A DNA stretch of 64,000 nucleotides from Glutinoglossum americanum (lineage: Eukaryota; Ascomycota; Geoglossomycetes; Geoglossales; Geoglossaceae): positions 1 through 64,000 of the forward strand of contig JAGHQL010000070.1 in assembly GCA_020080175.1 (NCBI GenBank), given 5' to 3'. Below, piece after piece: positions 1 to 10,473 of this stretch. Position 1 is the first letter of the stretch. Each line of letters starts with the position of its first letter. Position numbers and translations under genes: made by a program. Below the pieces are notes generated by a model. The model worked only from the letters and a program-made list of their open reading frames with translations. It ran no database searches and was not told where the DNA came from.

Positions 1-3
1 GGT

Positions 4-1020
4 TCAGGGCCTGCAGGGTGAAGACCCCGCCCGGGCCCTGGGCGAGGGCGGGGCGGCGGACCAGGGCCAAGTTCGCCACCCCCCCCCCCGCGCCTGGCTC
101 CTCGCGACGTCGGACAGCGTCCTCATCCCCCCGAGGCCCGGCTGGTGCCACGAGACGTTGCCCGGGTCGTCCGGGCCCGCGACGGCGTTGCGGCGCGCGC
201 TGAGCGGGCGCTGGGTCGTGCGGGTGTGGGCCTGCGCGCCCCTGGAGGCTCGGCGCCGGCGGAGCCAGGCGGGGGCCGGGCGCTCGAGGGTGGTGGCGGC
301 GTGGTGGGGTTTGCGGGGGGGAAGCTCTTCGGAGGGCGTGGTGGTAGGGGCGCTGCGCGCGGCCGGGCGGGGGGGCTGGGGGAGCCGGGTTCTCTGGTGG
401 GCCGTCCCGGGGGATCTGTGCTTCTTGTTCCTGTAGCCTCTCACGGGGTCGCTGTGGGAGGGGCCCGGGGAGGTCGCCCATGGGTTGCCGCTGAGGTCGG
501 GCCCGCGCCGGTCTAGGCCGCCTTGGTGTCCCCTCGGTGCGCGGTCTTCCGGGAGCCAGGTGCCGATCGGGTGCCACTCCGCTTGGTCCCCGTCCCACAG
601 ATCTTCGCTCCTCTTCCTGGAGCCCCAGATCCAGTGGAGGAAGCTGGAGCCCCAACTTGGGTTTTTTTCGTCGGGCTCGGGAGACGGCGGCAGTGAGGCT
701 GCGGGCGGGCGTGGCGATCGCAGGGTCCAGGGGGCGGGGAACCACTCGTCCGTATACAATTCGTGGGCGCCGGCTGGGGCGCTGGGTTCTCCTCCCTGAA
801 GGGGTGCTTCGAAGTAGGCGGTATCTGGTCTGGGGCTTTTAGCTTGGGATCTTGGGTCTGGGGGCGTAGCTTCTCTTGTGATGCGGGAACTCTCCCCGCG
901 AGAGGTGGTCCAGCCGAGATCTAGAGGAGTTGGGGGCGGGGCTGTCTCCCGAGAGTAGAAACCCCTTCTGACCGTGCGGTTGAAGGCAGGGCCTGGTGTT
1001 GCGAGACCAGCGTTAGGCAT
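4..1020 (-). CDS. doubtful Pro/Arg-rich open frame
   Basis: A 338-codon open frame starts at an ATG (1018-1020) and stops at 4-6. I recognise no family. The translation is rich in Pro, Arg and Ser. Only a short central stretch around SSFLHWIWGSRK has a balanced, protein-like composition. The DNA is strongly GC-rich, which makes long open frames likely by chance, and overlapping frames are open on the other strand too. The last part (plus coordinates about 4-150) includes a run of C and may lie beyond a missed splice site. It could be the 5' part of a low-complexity protein continuing outside the window, or not a gene at all. Confidence 0.22.
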   Translation of the reverse strand: MPNAGLATPGPAFNRTVRRGFYSRETAPPPTPLDLGWTTSRGESSRITREATPPDPRSQAKSPRPDTAYFEAPLQGGEPSAPAGAHELYTDEWFPAPWTLRSPRPPAASLPPSPEPDEKNPSWGSSFLHWIWGSRKRSEDLWDGDQAEWHPIGTWLPEDRAPRGHQGGLDRRGPDLSGNPWATSPGPSHSDPVRGYRNKKHRSPGTAHQRTRLPQPPRPAARSAPTTTPSEELPPRKPHHAATTLERPAPAWLRRRRASRGAQAHTRTTQRPLSARRNAVAGPDDPGNVSWHQPGLGGMRTLSDVARSQARGGGWRTWPWSAAPPSPRARAGSSPCRP

Positions 1021-1929
1021 TTGGTGTCCTTTCGTGGTGTCTTTCTTTTGGTGGTGTTCGTTTTAAGCAACAATTGGTTTTTTTTTGCGATTTGCGGGGG
1101 GGGGTGGGTCGATCTCGATGATGGTGATGGTTGGGCAGCGACATGGCCCGTCCGGACCTCGAATATATATATACTACAAGGTGGAATGTTCAGTCCGCTG
1201 TGCGGGCAGAACGATACCTCTGGGAGGTGGATAATCCCCTTCCCTTTTCATTGTATTCTCATTCTCTTTGACGGGGGTGATAAAGGGGGGTATTGTGTGT
1301 GCGGACAAAGGGACTATTGTTATGTCGCCGACAAAGAAGTAGTACACGGCTCAAAGAGCACTACGCTTGGATGGTATATACTGGACTTATATCACCCGTA
1401 TTGGTATGGGCCCTATATATGTAGATAGAGAGATGCGTGTAAAAAGCAGATTTTCAGCAAGGAGAAAGGAGAAGGGAGGGGTTTGTGCGCAAGTGAGTAT
1501 GTACGCGCGAAACTGCTGCTAGACGTGAGCGCAGGTAGTCCCCCGCGCTGTATGCATAATCAGGCTCTGCAAGCACGGATGCAGCTAGTTCCGTGCAGGG
1601 GCACCAGCGGTATACCTCCATCTTAGTTGGTTTTTTCCCCCAGGGGTCCACGGCTAGGATAGAGATCTCAAAGCCAATAACTCTTCGTCCCCGTGGTCTT
1701 TTTTTTTCTTCGAGCATTTGTTTTCCGGCAAAAAGATACGGAAAGGAAAGTCTTTTGAGAGGTGTCTATCTACGACAGTGCCATGCGATGCTCGCCCCAA
1801 GCCGTGATGCGCCCAAACCCCCGAGCCCCTGGCGTTCGAATCTAAGAGGTGCCTACCGAAGTCCCCGTAGAGAGAGGTAAATGCAAAAAAAGCATATGCC
1901 CTTCTATGACTATTTGTGTCTTGGATCGC
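1021..1929. other. intergenic, no supported gene
   Basis: No coding region is convincing here. The stretch is AT-richer than the block to its left and holds short homopolymers (T-run near 1078, G-run near 1097) and TATATA-like sequence near 1165 and 1375. It separates the doubtful frame at the left edge from the 3' end of the MFS transporter gene. Confidence 0.5.
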
Positions 1930-3724
1930 TTAAAAAATTGTCTTAATTTTCCAGCCCACGGCCATGATTCTGGCGGTGAGGAAGGCTACAAACCCCGCTG
2001 CGTAGCAGGACGCGGTGAAGAGTATGAGACCCCGATAGTCCCCATGAGAGGCGGAGAGGATCTGCCCAGCGATCGGGATGCCGGTTAGTGTCCTGAGGCC
2101 GAGTTCTTATCAGCAAAACAGAACTGCAGACAAACCCCAATCCTCGATCTCAAGTGGGGTGGCTTACCCAAAGCTAACCAACGTATAAGTCGCAGCATAA
2201 TGCCTCCCATATTCTTCTGTCTCGCAAAGCTGCCCCACACAAACCGGCGTCAAGGTAATGTTGCTCCCGCTCGCGAATCCAAAAATCACCGCATAAGCCA
2301 CGACCTCCCCCGTCCTCCCCGCCGCAAAATACCAAATCCCCATCGTCGATCCAAGGCACGCCCCGACCATCACAAGCATCATATTAAACCTCCCAACCTT
2401 ATCCGCCACAAACCCCGGACCCCACCTCCCAAAAAAGCTCGCCGCGTTGAATATCGCCAATAGTTTCAATGCGACGGTGGACGGGATGCCGTGGGCGAGG
2501 GCGTAGGAGGGTAGATACGTGAGAGGAATGAAGATACCCCATTCGATCATGTACACGCCAATCGACGTGACCGCGAAAGTGGGGTTTGAGAAGGGACGGA
2601 GGTTGGGAAGGGCAGAGGAAGCGGGTTTTGGGGGCAGGCGAGAGCGGATTAGGAGGTTTGCGAGGGTGAGGAGGAAGAGGGCTAGGAGGGCCATCACTCG
2701 GGTACTCCAGCTGAAGCCGATGCGGGGGATTAAGGAGTCGAGGAGGAGGGGGAAGAGGATCCCCCCAATGGAGCCACCTGTTGGAGGAAGTGAATAAACT
2801 GAGTGGAGGGTGAGAGAGGGAAATGGGGGGGGGGGGGGGGGGGGGTTTCTTTTGGGGTTGGATTCTAAAGAAAGAAGGAAGGGGTACCCGTGCAAGCGAA
2901 CCCGGTGGCAGCTCCTCGGTGGACGTAGAACCAGTGCCCAACAACCGCGATGGCGGGCGTGAAGATCATGGAGGTACCTAGGCCTCCCAGGACACCAAAC
3001 ACGAGCATGAAATGCCAGTATTCTAGTAGCCATATCGCGTTAGTCGGCCGAAAGTTTCTTGATATTTTGGGGAAACAAAATGGAGCGGAATCGGTACACG
3101 GCACGAACGAGGTGAAAGAAAACGGGGTATCCATCCGCTATAGGAAATATGCAGGGAGGGGAGAAACCGAGGAAACACAGTCCATAAACCACTCAACCAA
3201 CGACACGCTCCAGCACAGCCAAGAAGAAGACTCGGCCACTAACCGGTACACCCCCCGACCCCCCCCAGCGCCCCAAGCACCCCCACGGTCCCCCCAGCGA
3301 CCAACCCCCGCGGCCCCACCTTGTCGAAAACGCCCCCGACCACCACGCCACCGCCAAACGCCAGGAAGACGTAGACGCCGAAGATCCACCCCACGGCCTG
3401 CGGGGAGTGGCGGGAGAGCTGGTGGGCCGAGAGGTAGGACTGGAAGGCGCCGATGGAGTTCATGGTTCCGAGGGAGGCGAGGAGGGCGGAGAAGGAGCCG
3501 AGGAGGAGGAGGAGGGAGGGGAGCGGAGGGTGGAGTTCGGGGTAGTGGGTTGGGGGTTGTTGGGGGGTGTCGTCGTCGTCGTCGTCGTCGTCGTTCCCGG
3601 GGATTGGGAGGATCGTTGGGTGTTTTTCGGGGTCGGGTTGGCTGGCGACTCGTCTTCCTCCCTCCCCATCCACCTCGACTTCAACACTCCCCTCCCGCAC
3701 AGACAACCCCGCCGATTCCCCCAT
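1930..3724 (-). CDS. MFS transporter, monocarboxylate (MCT/SLC16-like) type
   Basis: Four exons on the minus strand: 3724-3244, 3022-2888, 2777-2168 and 2092-1930. They total 1389 bases, giving 462 aa plus stop. All joins close in frame; introns are 221, 110 and 75 bases with GT..AG ends, and GACTAAC precedes the first acceptor. The protein has an Asp/Pro-rich cytosolic N-terminus with an Asp8 run, then the major facilitator fold. Family landmarks are the [10 protein letters not shown] helix, [28 protein letters not shown], the [17 protein letters not shown] loop, [10 protein letters not shown] between the halves, and the C-terminal [14 protein letters not shown] helix. Fungal relatives move monocarboxylates or related small acids across membranes; the substrate here is not deducible. 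The start ATG gives the usual acidic tail before helix 1. Confidence 0.88.
2825..2845. repeat. 21-base G homopolymer inside an intron
   Basis: An uninterrupted run of 21 G on the plus strand. It reads as C on the coding strand within intron 3 of the MFS gene (2778-2887), upstream of the CAACAG acceptor. It may act as the pyrimidine tract and is likely to vary in length or be miscounted. Confidence 0.85.
3573..3595. repeat. trinucleotide repeat encoding poly-Asp
   Basis: GTC/GAC triplets repeated about eight times, read on the minus strand as the Asp run in the N-terminal tail of the MFS transporter. Confidence 0.8.
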
Positions 3725-4829
3725 TCAGACAAACAAGATCTTATCTTATCTCCCCACCCAGCTTTTTTCCCCGCCGCTTATCCACAGAAAGAATCCCACT
3801 TCCACGAGGGCTGGCGAGGCAACTATGCGTAGCCGTAGGCACTTTTTTCTTTTTTTTCGATCAACGTTGAAAAAAGAAGATTCGAGGAAAATACCCACGG
3901 CCTTTTGATAGGGTTGAGGGCGAGGAATTGGAAAAAAAAAAACGGAAAAACTAACGCCCACCGCTCGCTCTCTCTCCCCCTCCCCCACCTCCATGGCTGC
4001 CCCAATTTCCCTCAGTTCTTCCCTCTTCCCATCCATCGCGCGTCGCAGCATGCAACACGGCGGAGAAGCGTGCCGAGTTCCGGCACGTTAACTAGCCAAG
4101 CGTGGCGAACGCACACTTGAATGTCCACCGCGTGCAATGTCTTCAGCCAGCGCCAATTCTCGTGGGGGAAGAGAGAAGGTGTGGGAATGGCGATGCGTAG
4201 CGACTTCTTTTGCTCTGGAGCTGATGACTGATAGTGGTAACGCACGCCGCGTGGCTTCGACGCAGAGGAGAGAGAGTCCGTCCCTTGGTGCCGGATTGGA
4301 GGAATTGGAGGTGTTTGGGATGACAGAAACCCGCCCTGCCAGTCTACTCTGCCAATGAATTGAATTGGCTCGCTTCGCCCGCCTTATAGGGAACTCGCTA
4401 TATTAACCGAAAGACGGTTTGATTAATTAATGAATCAATTGACCAATTGTCTCTGGTTGTCTCTTCGTCCATTCGTCCATTTGTCCCTTCTGTTCTTGAA
4501 GCTCAGGCCTTACGACCCTCTTTGCCGCATCTCTAGAATGCTATTTACACCGTCTTGATATACCGGTTTACAATGGCCAAAACTCGTACCTGGCACACTC
4601 AAACCTTGTCGCTGCGATAGGAGTGTCTCGCGGTTTACAAGCTTCGGTGCGCTCTTGGTGATGAGGTGCGGTGTCGACAACCAAGCCACACACTCGACAT
4701 GCAGACCTTCAGCCTCACCCGCGTAAGGCTAAGACTCCCGCGGCGATCCCGCAGTCTTCAGGGGCGTCCCGCGGGAAAAGTGCCATCGGTGCATCTTGCA
4801 ATATCCCGTCGGTGACTCGAGTCTAAGAT
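3725..4829. promoter_or_regulatory. intergenic region between divergent genes
   Basis: About 1.1 kb without a supported gene lies between the starts of the MFS gene (minus) and the HeLo-like gene (plus), so both promoters should be here. It contains T-rich and CT-rich stretches (3841-3860, 3961-3990) typical of fungal 5' regions, and an AT-rich patch at 4400-4450 made of TTAATTAA- and CAATTG-like words. No specific operator can be named. Confidence 0.45.
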
Positions 4830-5963
4830 ATGGATCCTCTCTCCGTCGCGGCGTCGGTGGTCGGGCTACTTTTGGCAGGCGGAAAAATGGCCGGCTTACT
4901 GTCGAAGATGACCTCTCTAACGGATGCACCGGCCCTAGCGAGAGCCGTGTTGACCGAAATGTCCGACATCTCTGCAGCGCTTCGGCACACTCAAGACTTC
5001 CTGAGGGGGGCCATCGCCGTTCCCGCTGAGCGTCGACAGTACATCCTGCTAGAACACCTCGTCGCGACCCTGACCGGATGCGTCACCACGTACTCGGAAC
5101 TCGAGCCTATCGTTGACAGTTTGAGGATCGGCGCCTCGGATATGGGCGCCTTTGATCGTGTCAAGTGGTCCGTGAAAGAGAACGAGATTCGGGATATCGT
5201 TCAGCGGCTGCAGAACCACAAGTCTTCCCTCAATCTCATGCTCACAATCCTGCAATGCTCGTCGAGCCATGAGATACAGCAATCCGTGACGAGGCTATGC
5301 GGTCTCGTGGAACAAGCTGTCAGGAGTAACGGCGATTTATCAATGCGGCTCAGCCGCCTGGAAGGAAACCACACGCTCTCGTCCGGCGCCTCGAATGTAG
5401 TACCGATCTACGATGACGACGGTAACGACAGTGCTACCATTCGGCCGGTAACAACAACGAATGGCAATCAGCCAGATATCGTCGACGAATCAGCCATAAC
5501 CACTTTTGCCTTCGACAGCACCCTGAAGAAATCTCGTGTCTACTCAAGAGTCAACTTCATCCGCTCCGACAGCCACTCTGAGTCCTCCCTAGTCAGCTCT
5601 GATTGCAAGACAGCAGCCATCTCAATCTTCTCGTCACGGAGCCTCTCCGAAGTATCCAACTTATCCGTATACTCATTGCCGATATGCCTCGGGGATATCA
5701 ACAATAGAAATTGGTACATTGAGATAGAAATCCGTGTGAAGCTTTACAAGATGGTCCACATCAAGATTACACCGAATACTACGTGCCTCGACTTGAAACA
5801 GAAGGTCTACGATAAAGGAGGATGGCCACCGGACCAACAATTTCTTGTTTTCTCCTCAAAAAAGATCCCAGACAACGCCATTCTTATGGACATTGGAATC
5901 CGAGATGGAAGTCTAGTGCACGAGATCTTGCGATGCGCGTGGCGGGGGATCGATGGAGGTTAG
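4830..5963 (+). CDS. HeLo-like/STAND N-terminal domain protein with C-terminal ubiquitin-like domain
   Basis: Single-exon frame of 377 aa starting MDPLSVAASVVGLL, the hallmark start of the fungal STAND N-terminal (HeLo-like, helical) domain. That domain fills roughly residues 1-190. A Ser/Asp/Asn-rich linker (about 190-290) follows. Residues about 296-377 align with ubiquitin: the segment DKGGWPPDQQFLVF matches ubiquitin DKEGIPPDQQRLIF; Lys equivalents of K27, K29, K33 and K48 are present; Ile44 is Val; and the chain ends ...RGIDGG immediately before TAG, a C-terminal Gly-Gly like mature ubiquitin with a four-residue insertion. HeLo-like domains elsewhere mediate membrane targeting and regulated cell death, usually attached to NLR ATPases; here there is no ATPase. 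Whether the Gly-Gly is used for conjugation is unknown. The domain calls are strong, the function is inference. Confidence 0.85.
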   Translation: MDPLSVAASVVGLLLAGGKMAGLLSKMTSLTDAPALARAVLTEMSDISAALRHTQDFLRGAIAVPAERRQYILLEHLVATLTGCVTTYSELEPIVDSLRIGASDMGAFDRVKWSVKENEIRDIVQRLQNHKSSLNLMLTILQCSSSHEIQQSVTRLCGLVEQAVRSNGDLSMRLSRLEGNHTLSSGASNVVPIYDDDGNDSATIRPVTTTNGNQPDIVDESAITTFAFDSTLKKSRVYSRVNFIRSDSHSESSLVSSDCKTAAISIFSSRSLSEVSNLSVYSLPICLGDINNRNWYIEIEIRVKLYKMVHIKITPNTTCLDLKQKVYDKGGWPPDQQFLVFSSKKIPDNAILMDIGIRDGSLVHEILRCAWRGIDGG

Positions 5964-6632
5964 AACCGGCGATAATCGAGCTGGGAGGGCAGGAAGTGGC
6001 ACCTAATTCCCGGAGTATATCCTGGTGAGCAATTATTGGGCGCTAGGGGCGCTTCAAAGGGAGGGGTAGAAGTGTCACTTAGTTTCTTCCTGGGACGGCT
6101 GGGGGTGGTGGCGCCCATACTCATGACGTCGACAAACTGGGGATGCGACCCTGCAGCTTGCTCCACCGCGCTCTGCAGAAATGCCAGGGACGAGTGGAGG
6201 AAAAGCGGAGGACCTTAGAGAAGTTGCGAATGCCAGGGTAATGGACGTGCCTATGGCAGCACCCACACCGGAGCCATCTAATTATCGCTTGCTCTCTCAC
6301 ATCGGCCGATGCGCCTACCCTGGACACGAACACAGCCGCCAGCGCTTCTCACAAACGCCTAAAGGGAGAAACCAGAGAAACACGATTGCAAACCTGACCT
6401 CTGGCTCGGTCATCCCAGGAAGATCACCTCTAGACCTAACCGCCTCCCTGGCAGGTGCGAACTCATTCCTCTCAGACCACAAAAATAAAAATTTTTTCCT
6501 TTTTTTTTTTCAAGATAGATAATCTACTGTAGTCGTAAATCTAGAGAACATGGGCGGTCAAAACACAAGATGAAAATCCCCCAACTTGGAAAGTTTATCG
6601 ATTATTACACGTTTTGTTGTTTCAACCGTCCA

Positions 6633-6659
6633 TGAACCCGCACGGCCCATGCGGGTTCA
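6633..6659. repeat. inverted repeat (hairpin)
   Basis: Perfect 10-base arms TGAACCCGCA and TGCGGGTTCA separated by 7 bases, just upstream of the dispersed repeat at 6778-6960. Its role is unknown; it could be an end or internal stem of a non-autonomous element. Confidence 0.6.
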
Positions 6660-6777
6660 TCGGCGTGCAGCAACATGGGTCAACCCGGGTTGGGCTAGGA
6701 CCACAGCCCGAGGTGCGACCCTGGCGCAGGGAACCGATATCGTCGCGTCAGAGGAGCACCGTCGGAAGAACGAATTT

Positions 6778-6960
6778 ATAGCCAAGATAACAGAAGACTG
6801 CAGGCAGCTCACCCTCAACCCGCGCCGCCTTGAGCTCGCGCGAGCAGGCTGATCGCTCACCACCACGTTTAGCGCTGTCCACTAATTTTCCTTTCCACCC
6901 CCTCCACTCCTGTCCGGCTTCAAGCCCGTGAGCCGGGCATCTAGCGGCGCCAAAGCTTTT
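6778..6960 (+). repeat. dispersed repeat, copy 1 (partner at 48652)
   Basis: About 185 bases closely match 48652-48838 in the same orientation. Shared blocks include ACTGCAGGCAGCTC, CCACTAATTTTCCTTTCC and GAGCC near the end. Differences are substitutions and short indels. It encodes nothing obvious and has no visible target duplication, so it may be a fragment of a non-coding transposon such as a MITE or SINE. Confidence 0.65.
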
Positions 6961-7397
6961 TGTGGCTCCGCCTATTCCAGGTACCGCCTCAAGTCTCTCG
7001 TCACATGCTTTTCTACTCTGCGTCCAACTCCTCCACTTTCTCTTCAACTTCCATCACTGATTTAATCTTTCTGACAATTTTCTAGACTCTCAAAAATGCT
7101 CCTTGTGTAGAGCGATTCCGTGTCTCGGAATCTGCACAGCCTGTGCCACCAGCAGATTTTTGCCTAGAGACTTATCGCCGAAGATTTATCATAGATATTG
7201 CCAATGCTGGATGAAGGCAGCCAAAGATTACACTCATGCAATTTACTCTCAGCCCTTATTTTCACACTTCTATGCTGACTATGGCCATTTATACTTCTTC
7301 TCTGAGCTCGCTATATCACGAACTGGCAGATCATGAGCTAGTTGCAACTGCCATCAATCGATTATATGTAATCAACTTTTGTGAAGAGCATGATAGA

Positions 7398-7612
7398 ACT
7401 AGTTGGGCAGAGCACATGAACCCGTCTGGTGCGTTAGCAGGGAGAGCAGCAGCAGCAGCGGAGAAAGCAGCAGCAGTACGAAGAGCGGAAGCAACATGAG
7501 TCTGACCACTTTTGGCGTGAGCCTCCATAGTAAAGGCCATCAGCAAGGGCTAAAGATGCACCGTCGGTGCCGTGACCACCTTCTTGTCAATGCCGCTCTG
7601 CCAGGTATCCAC
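7398..7612 (+). repeat. dispersed repeat, copy 1 (partner at 17756)
   Basis: Matches 17756-17940 in the same orientation. Both copies contain GTTGGGCAGAGCAC, a GCAGCAGCAG-rich stretch, GAGTCTGA.CACTTTTGGCGTGA and CATCAGCAAGGGCTAAAGA. This copy carries a longer CAG-type tract. Most differences are C/T or G/A, as expected from RIP-like decay. Confidence 0.7.
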
Positions 7613-7700
7613 TAGTGACCCTAAATTTGGGTATTAATTTTAGCTTAATACAACAAATAATAGCTGCTGTTGGCAGTCGAGTTCCATTCTGCTAGGCTCT

Positions 7701-8909
7701 TTACTTCCTCAACTGGATGTCCGGCAAATCCCACAATTCCTCCTCTTCTTTTGGAACTGTTTCGGGTGTGGTTAGATAGACTTTGGACCAAACCTCCTCT
7801 CTATAGTTCGTAATTTCATTCTCCTGTTCCCTGGCATCCTTGGTAGGCGATACGTTTGGAGAACTCTTCATGGCAGACTCTAAGATTGTAACGATGAAGT
7901 TAAAAATCGTTTTGCCGCCTTGAGGGCTTGTGACATAATACTGGGGAGACTCTTCAACGACACCCTCATTGTCGATAGACATGAAACAGTATCGGTACCC
8001 GTCGGTGTAGAAGCCTTGAATAGTGGTGTTTTTTTTACCTGCTCTCTTTCGTTGTTCTCGGAGGATCGCCATATAGGTCAGTAGCTGTGTTTCTGCCGTA
8101 GAAAATAGCTCTCGGCGTTTCGCTTCAACTGCAACGAGGAATGTGCCATGTTGAGCGCCATCTCTTTCGCCGTAGCCAAAACCCCAATCAGCTCTTCCTG
8201 TGACACGAATAGTCTGTTTGGTTCCTGGATGCATGACATCTATGTGTACATCTAGCTCTGGAAAGACTCTCACAACTTCTCGAGGGTCAGAGAGCTGGGG
8301 TGTGCTGGGACAAGATGCGGTTTTACGTTTTTTCGAAGTAGAATCCTCGGGGCAGTGATCGATCAGGTGGAGCTTGCAAGCGATAAGCATCATATCAACA
8401 GCAACGCGACAGGTTGCTTTAGAGTCCTCATCATATAATGCTCGTGATAAATCGTGGAGGTTGTCCTCTATGAACATGGCAAACAGCAAATCAGTAAAGT
8501 AAAACGCTTTGTTATTTAATTGTGAATACATACTCAATTTTTGCGGCATATCATAAGGCTCAGCGCGTAGCTCCCAGGGCTTCATCTGCATTCGCCTTAC
8601 ATCAAAATCAAGCTGGAAAAGAGTTCTGAGGTCTTTCAATGTAGCTTCACTAGCAGCAAGCTTCAAAATAGATTAGTTTATGATAGGCAGGGTATAGAGC
8701 AGGCTTCTGAATGAGTAAAATACTGTCTTTCCCCTCTTAAAGTCTAAAACTGCTGTAAGCACGAGCTGCAGTTTCTCCGATTCATCTACAGACCTATCCT
8801 CCACCAAACGCAATATGTTGGAAGCGATCCATTTTGCCCTAAGCGTAGCTCCATTAGGGATTGACTCAACCCGGCTTTGCCAAAACGATAGATCGGACTG
8901 AGACGTCAT
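7701..8909 (-). CDS. PD-(D/E)XK nuclease-like protein
   Basis: Two exons, 8909-8724 and 8660-7701, joined over a 63-base intron (GTATTT..CTAAT..GAAG), give 381 aa. The start is the ATG that opens MTSQSDLSFWQSR. The core signature is Asp220 in GRADWGFG, followed about 20 residues later by VAVEAKR, giving Asp220...Glu241-Ala-Lys243. That spacing and the hydrophobic strand before E-x-K are typical of the restriction-endonuclease-like fold. A charged helix with RELFSTAETQLLTYMA follows. Such proteins in fungi often lie in repeat-rich accessory DNA; substrates are unknown. It faces away from the DUF3716 gene, with a Tc1 element inserted between them. Catalytic activity is inferred only from motif order. 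Confidence 0.75.
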
Positions 8910-8937
8910 AGTATGGTACAAGCTACTAGCAGTAGGC

Positions 8938-8957
8938 CACCTCGCGACCGCGAGGTG
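8938..8957. repeat. GC-rich palindrome upstream of the nuclease-like gene
   Basis: CACCTCGCG and CGCGAGGTG are perfect 9-base arms with 2 bases between, about 30 bases upstream of the PD-(D/E)XK-like start codon. It could be a binding site for a dimeric regulator; there is no direct evidence. Confidence 0.5.
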
Positions 8958-9025
8958 TTGGGGGGGGCACGTGACTAAGGGGAGCGACGGCGGAGGTTTT
9001 CATGAGTTCTACATAGCTATACGTA

Positions 9026-10439
9026 GGCCGCTACCAAAAGTCTTCGGACTCTTCGCTTAGGCCTTTCTTAGGCCTTTCTTAGGCGTCGCCCCACTAAATC
9101 CTCGTTAAGATCCCTTTCACGGCCTTCCTTATAGTCATTTCCACCTTTTAAGCGGATAATCTCCTTGATATGTCGCTCAATTCTTTCAATCCAAGCTTGA
9201 ATTCTTGTTTGCTCAAGATCTTTCCAAGCCGCAGACCATCTTTTAGCTGCTTCACTATGGGTGGTAGGTGCTCCACTTTTGGTTGTTGCCCACTTAAGAA
9301 AAGACCATGAAGGCTCAATCATATTGAGATCGGGTGAGTTTCCTGGCCATAGTAGTCGTTGTACTCCTTGTAGACTATAAATTTCTGCCTGAGAGCGATG
9401 AGCATGTGAGGGAGCATTATCTTCTTGAACTAAAGTATCCGGCCGATCCTTCATACATTCTTTAGCAAATGGTAAAAGTTTTCCTAAAAGGATCACTTTT
9501 CTATATCGGTACCAATCAATACTACCTGCCTTACTCTCTTGAACAAGTTTTCCAGTTTCTTTTGTGAATTTCCATTTAGGTTTCTTTCCAGGTGTTTGTT
9601 GTCTAAGGTTTATTCGTCGTACACCTGTCATAAGCTCCCATTCGGCTTTAAGATCGGGTTCTCTTAATGCATTGACTACCTCAAGTTCTTGTTTTGCAAT
9701 TCTCTTTTCTTGTGCAGTTTCTGGAATCCAGATATGCATTGGACCTTTCTTATCATAAGAAAAGCAACCTCAGAACATGAAGTCAGAGCATTTTTTCCAT
9801 CGTCTTCGTATAACTGTCTTATCATATCGCCCTTCTTGAGTCCTCTACACATGAGTTCCACCTCTTCTATGACCTAAAATAATACTTGTTTCATCTAACC
9901 AAATAACATTTTTCCAGTCCTCGAGAGTCCATTTCTCATGATCTAGCACAAACTGTAGCCGTGCAGCTCACATTGCATGAGTTAAACCTGGTTTCCATGT
10001 TGGTTTCTATTTTCTAAATCCTGCTGAACGAAGTACTCTCCAAGCTGACATTGCAGAGACTTTAGTTGCAAACCCAAGCTCTTGTGAAGTCATTTTTCTT
10101 CCTTCATTACTTGAACGCACCAAACTAAGGATTTTATCTTCTGTTACTTGTGTAATGACTTTTGGTCTACCAGAACGGGAGGCATCAGTAAAGTATTCAT
10201 CTTTGAATTCCCGGCTTACTGCGGGATCATAGCCACGTTCATATGCGACTTTCTTAATGCGATAAATAGTTGACTTAACTAGGCCAGTAACTTCTTTTAT
10301 ATATGAGATAGGCACATTCTCTTTTAAAAGTGCTAGAGCTTATGCTCGATATGCGACAGAGGTCTCGTGGGCAGGCATTTTGGTAGGGTGTCGCTTAACT
10401 AGATTTTAGTTAAGAGTCCGAAGACTTTTGGTAGCGGCC
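9026..10439 (-). mobile_element. Tc1/mariner transposon, decayed
   Basis: A 1414-base element has 28-base perfect terminal inverted repeats (9026-9053, starting GGCCGCTACCAAAAG, and 10412-10439) flanked by TA at 9024-9025 and 10440-10441, the mariner-type target duplication. The minus strand carries a transposase in one frame from an ATG at 10378 down to 9068, about 436 codons. It has an N-terminal helix-turn-helix (EVTGLVKSTIYRIKK), the first Asp in VIWLDETS, the second in QEDNAPSH and the Glu in NSPDLNMIEPSW, so it is a DDE type. Five in-frame stop codons interrupt it and no length change is needed, so it looks inactivated by transitions. Identical ends suggest a fairly recent insertion. 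Confidence 0.93.
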
Positions 10440-10473
10440 TATGTATACTCTATATACACTTCGTAAAGTAACA

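Larger units (their letters stand above)
5964..7700. other. intergenic block with repeats, no supported gene
   Basis: About 1.7 kb without a convincing coding region; open frames here are short and overlap in several frames. It holds a hairpin (6633-6659) and one copy each of two dispersed repeats (6778-6960 and 7398-7612), listed separately, so it is likely old transposon-derived DNA. Confidence 0.5.

Noticed and set aside
18-842. Plus-strand frames in the first kilobase
   Set aside because: Gly/Arg-rich translations of GC-rich DNA, overlapping each other and the minus-strand frame; no start context or family resemblance.
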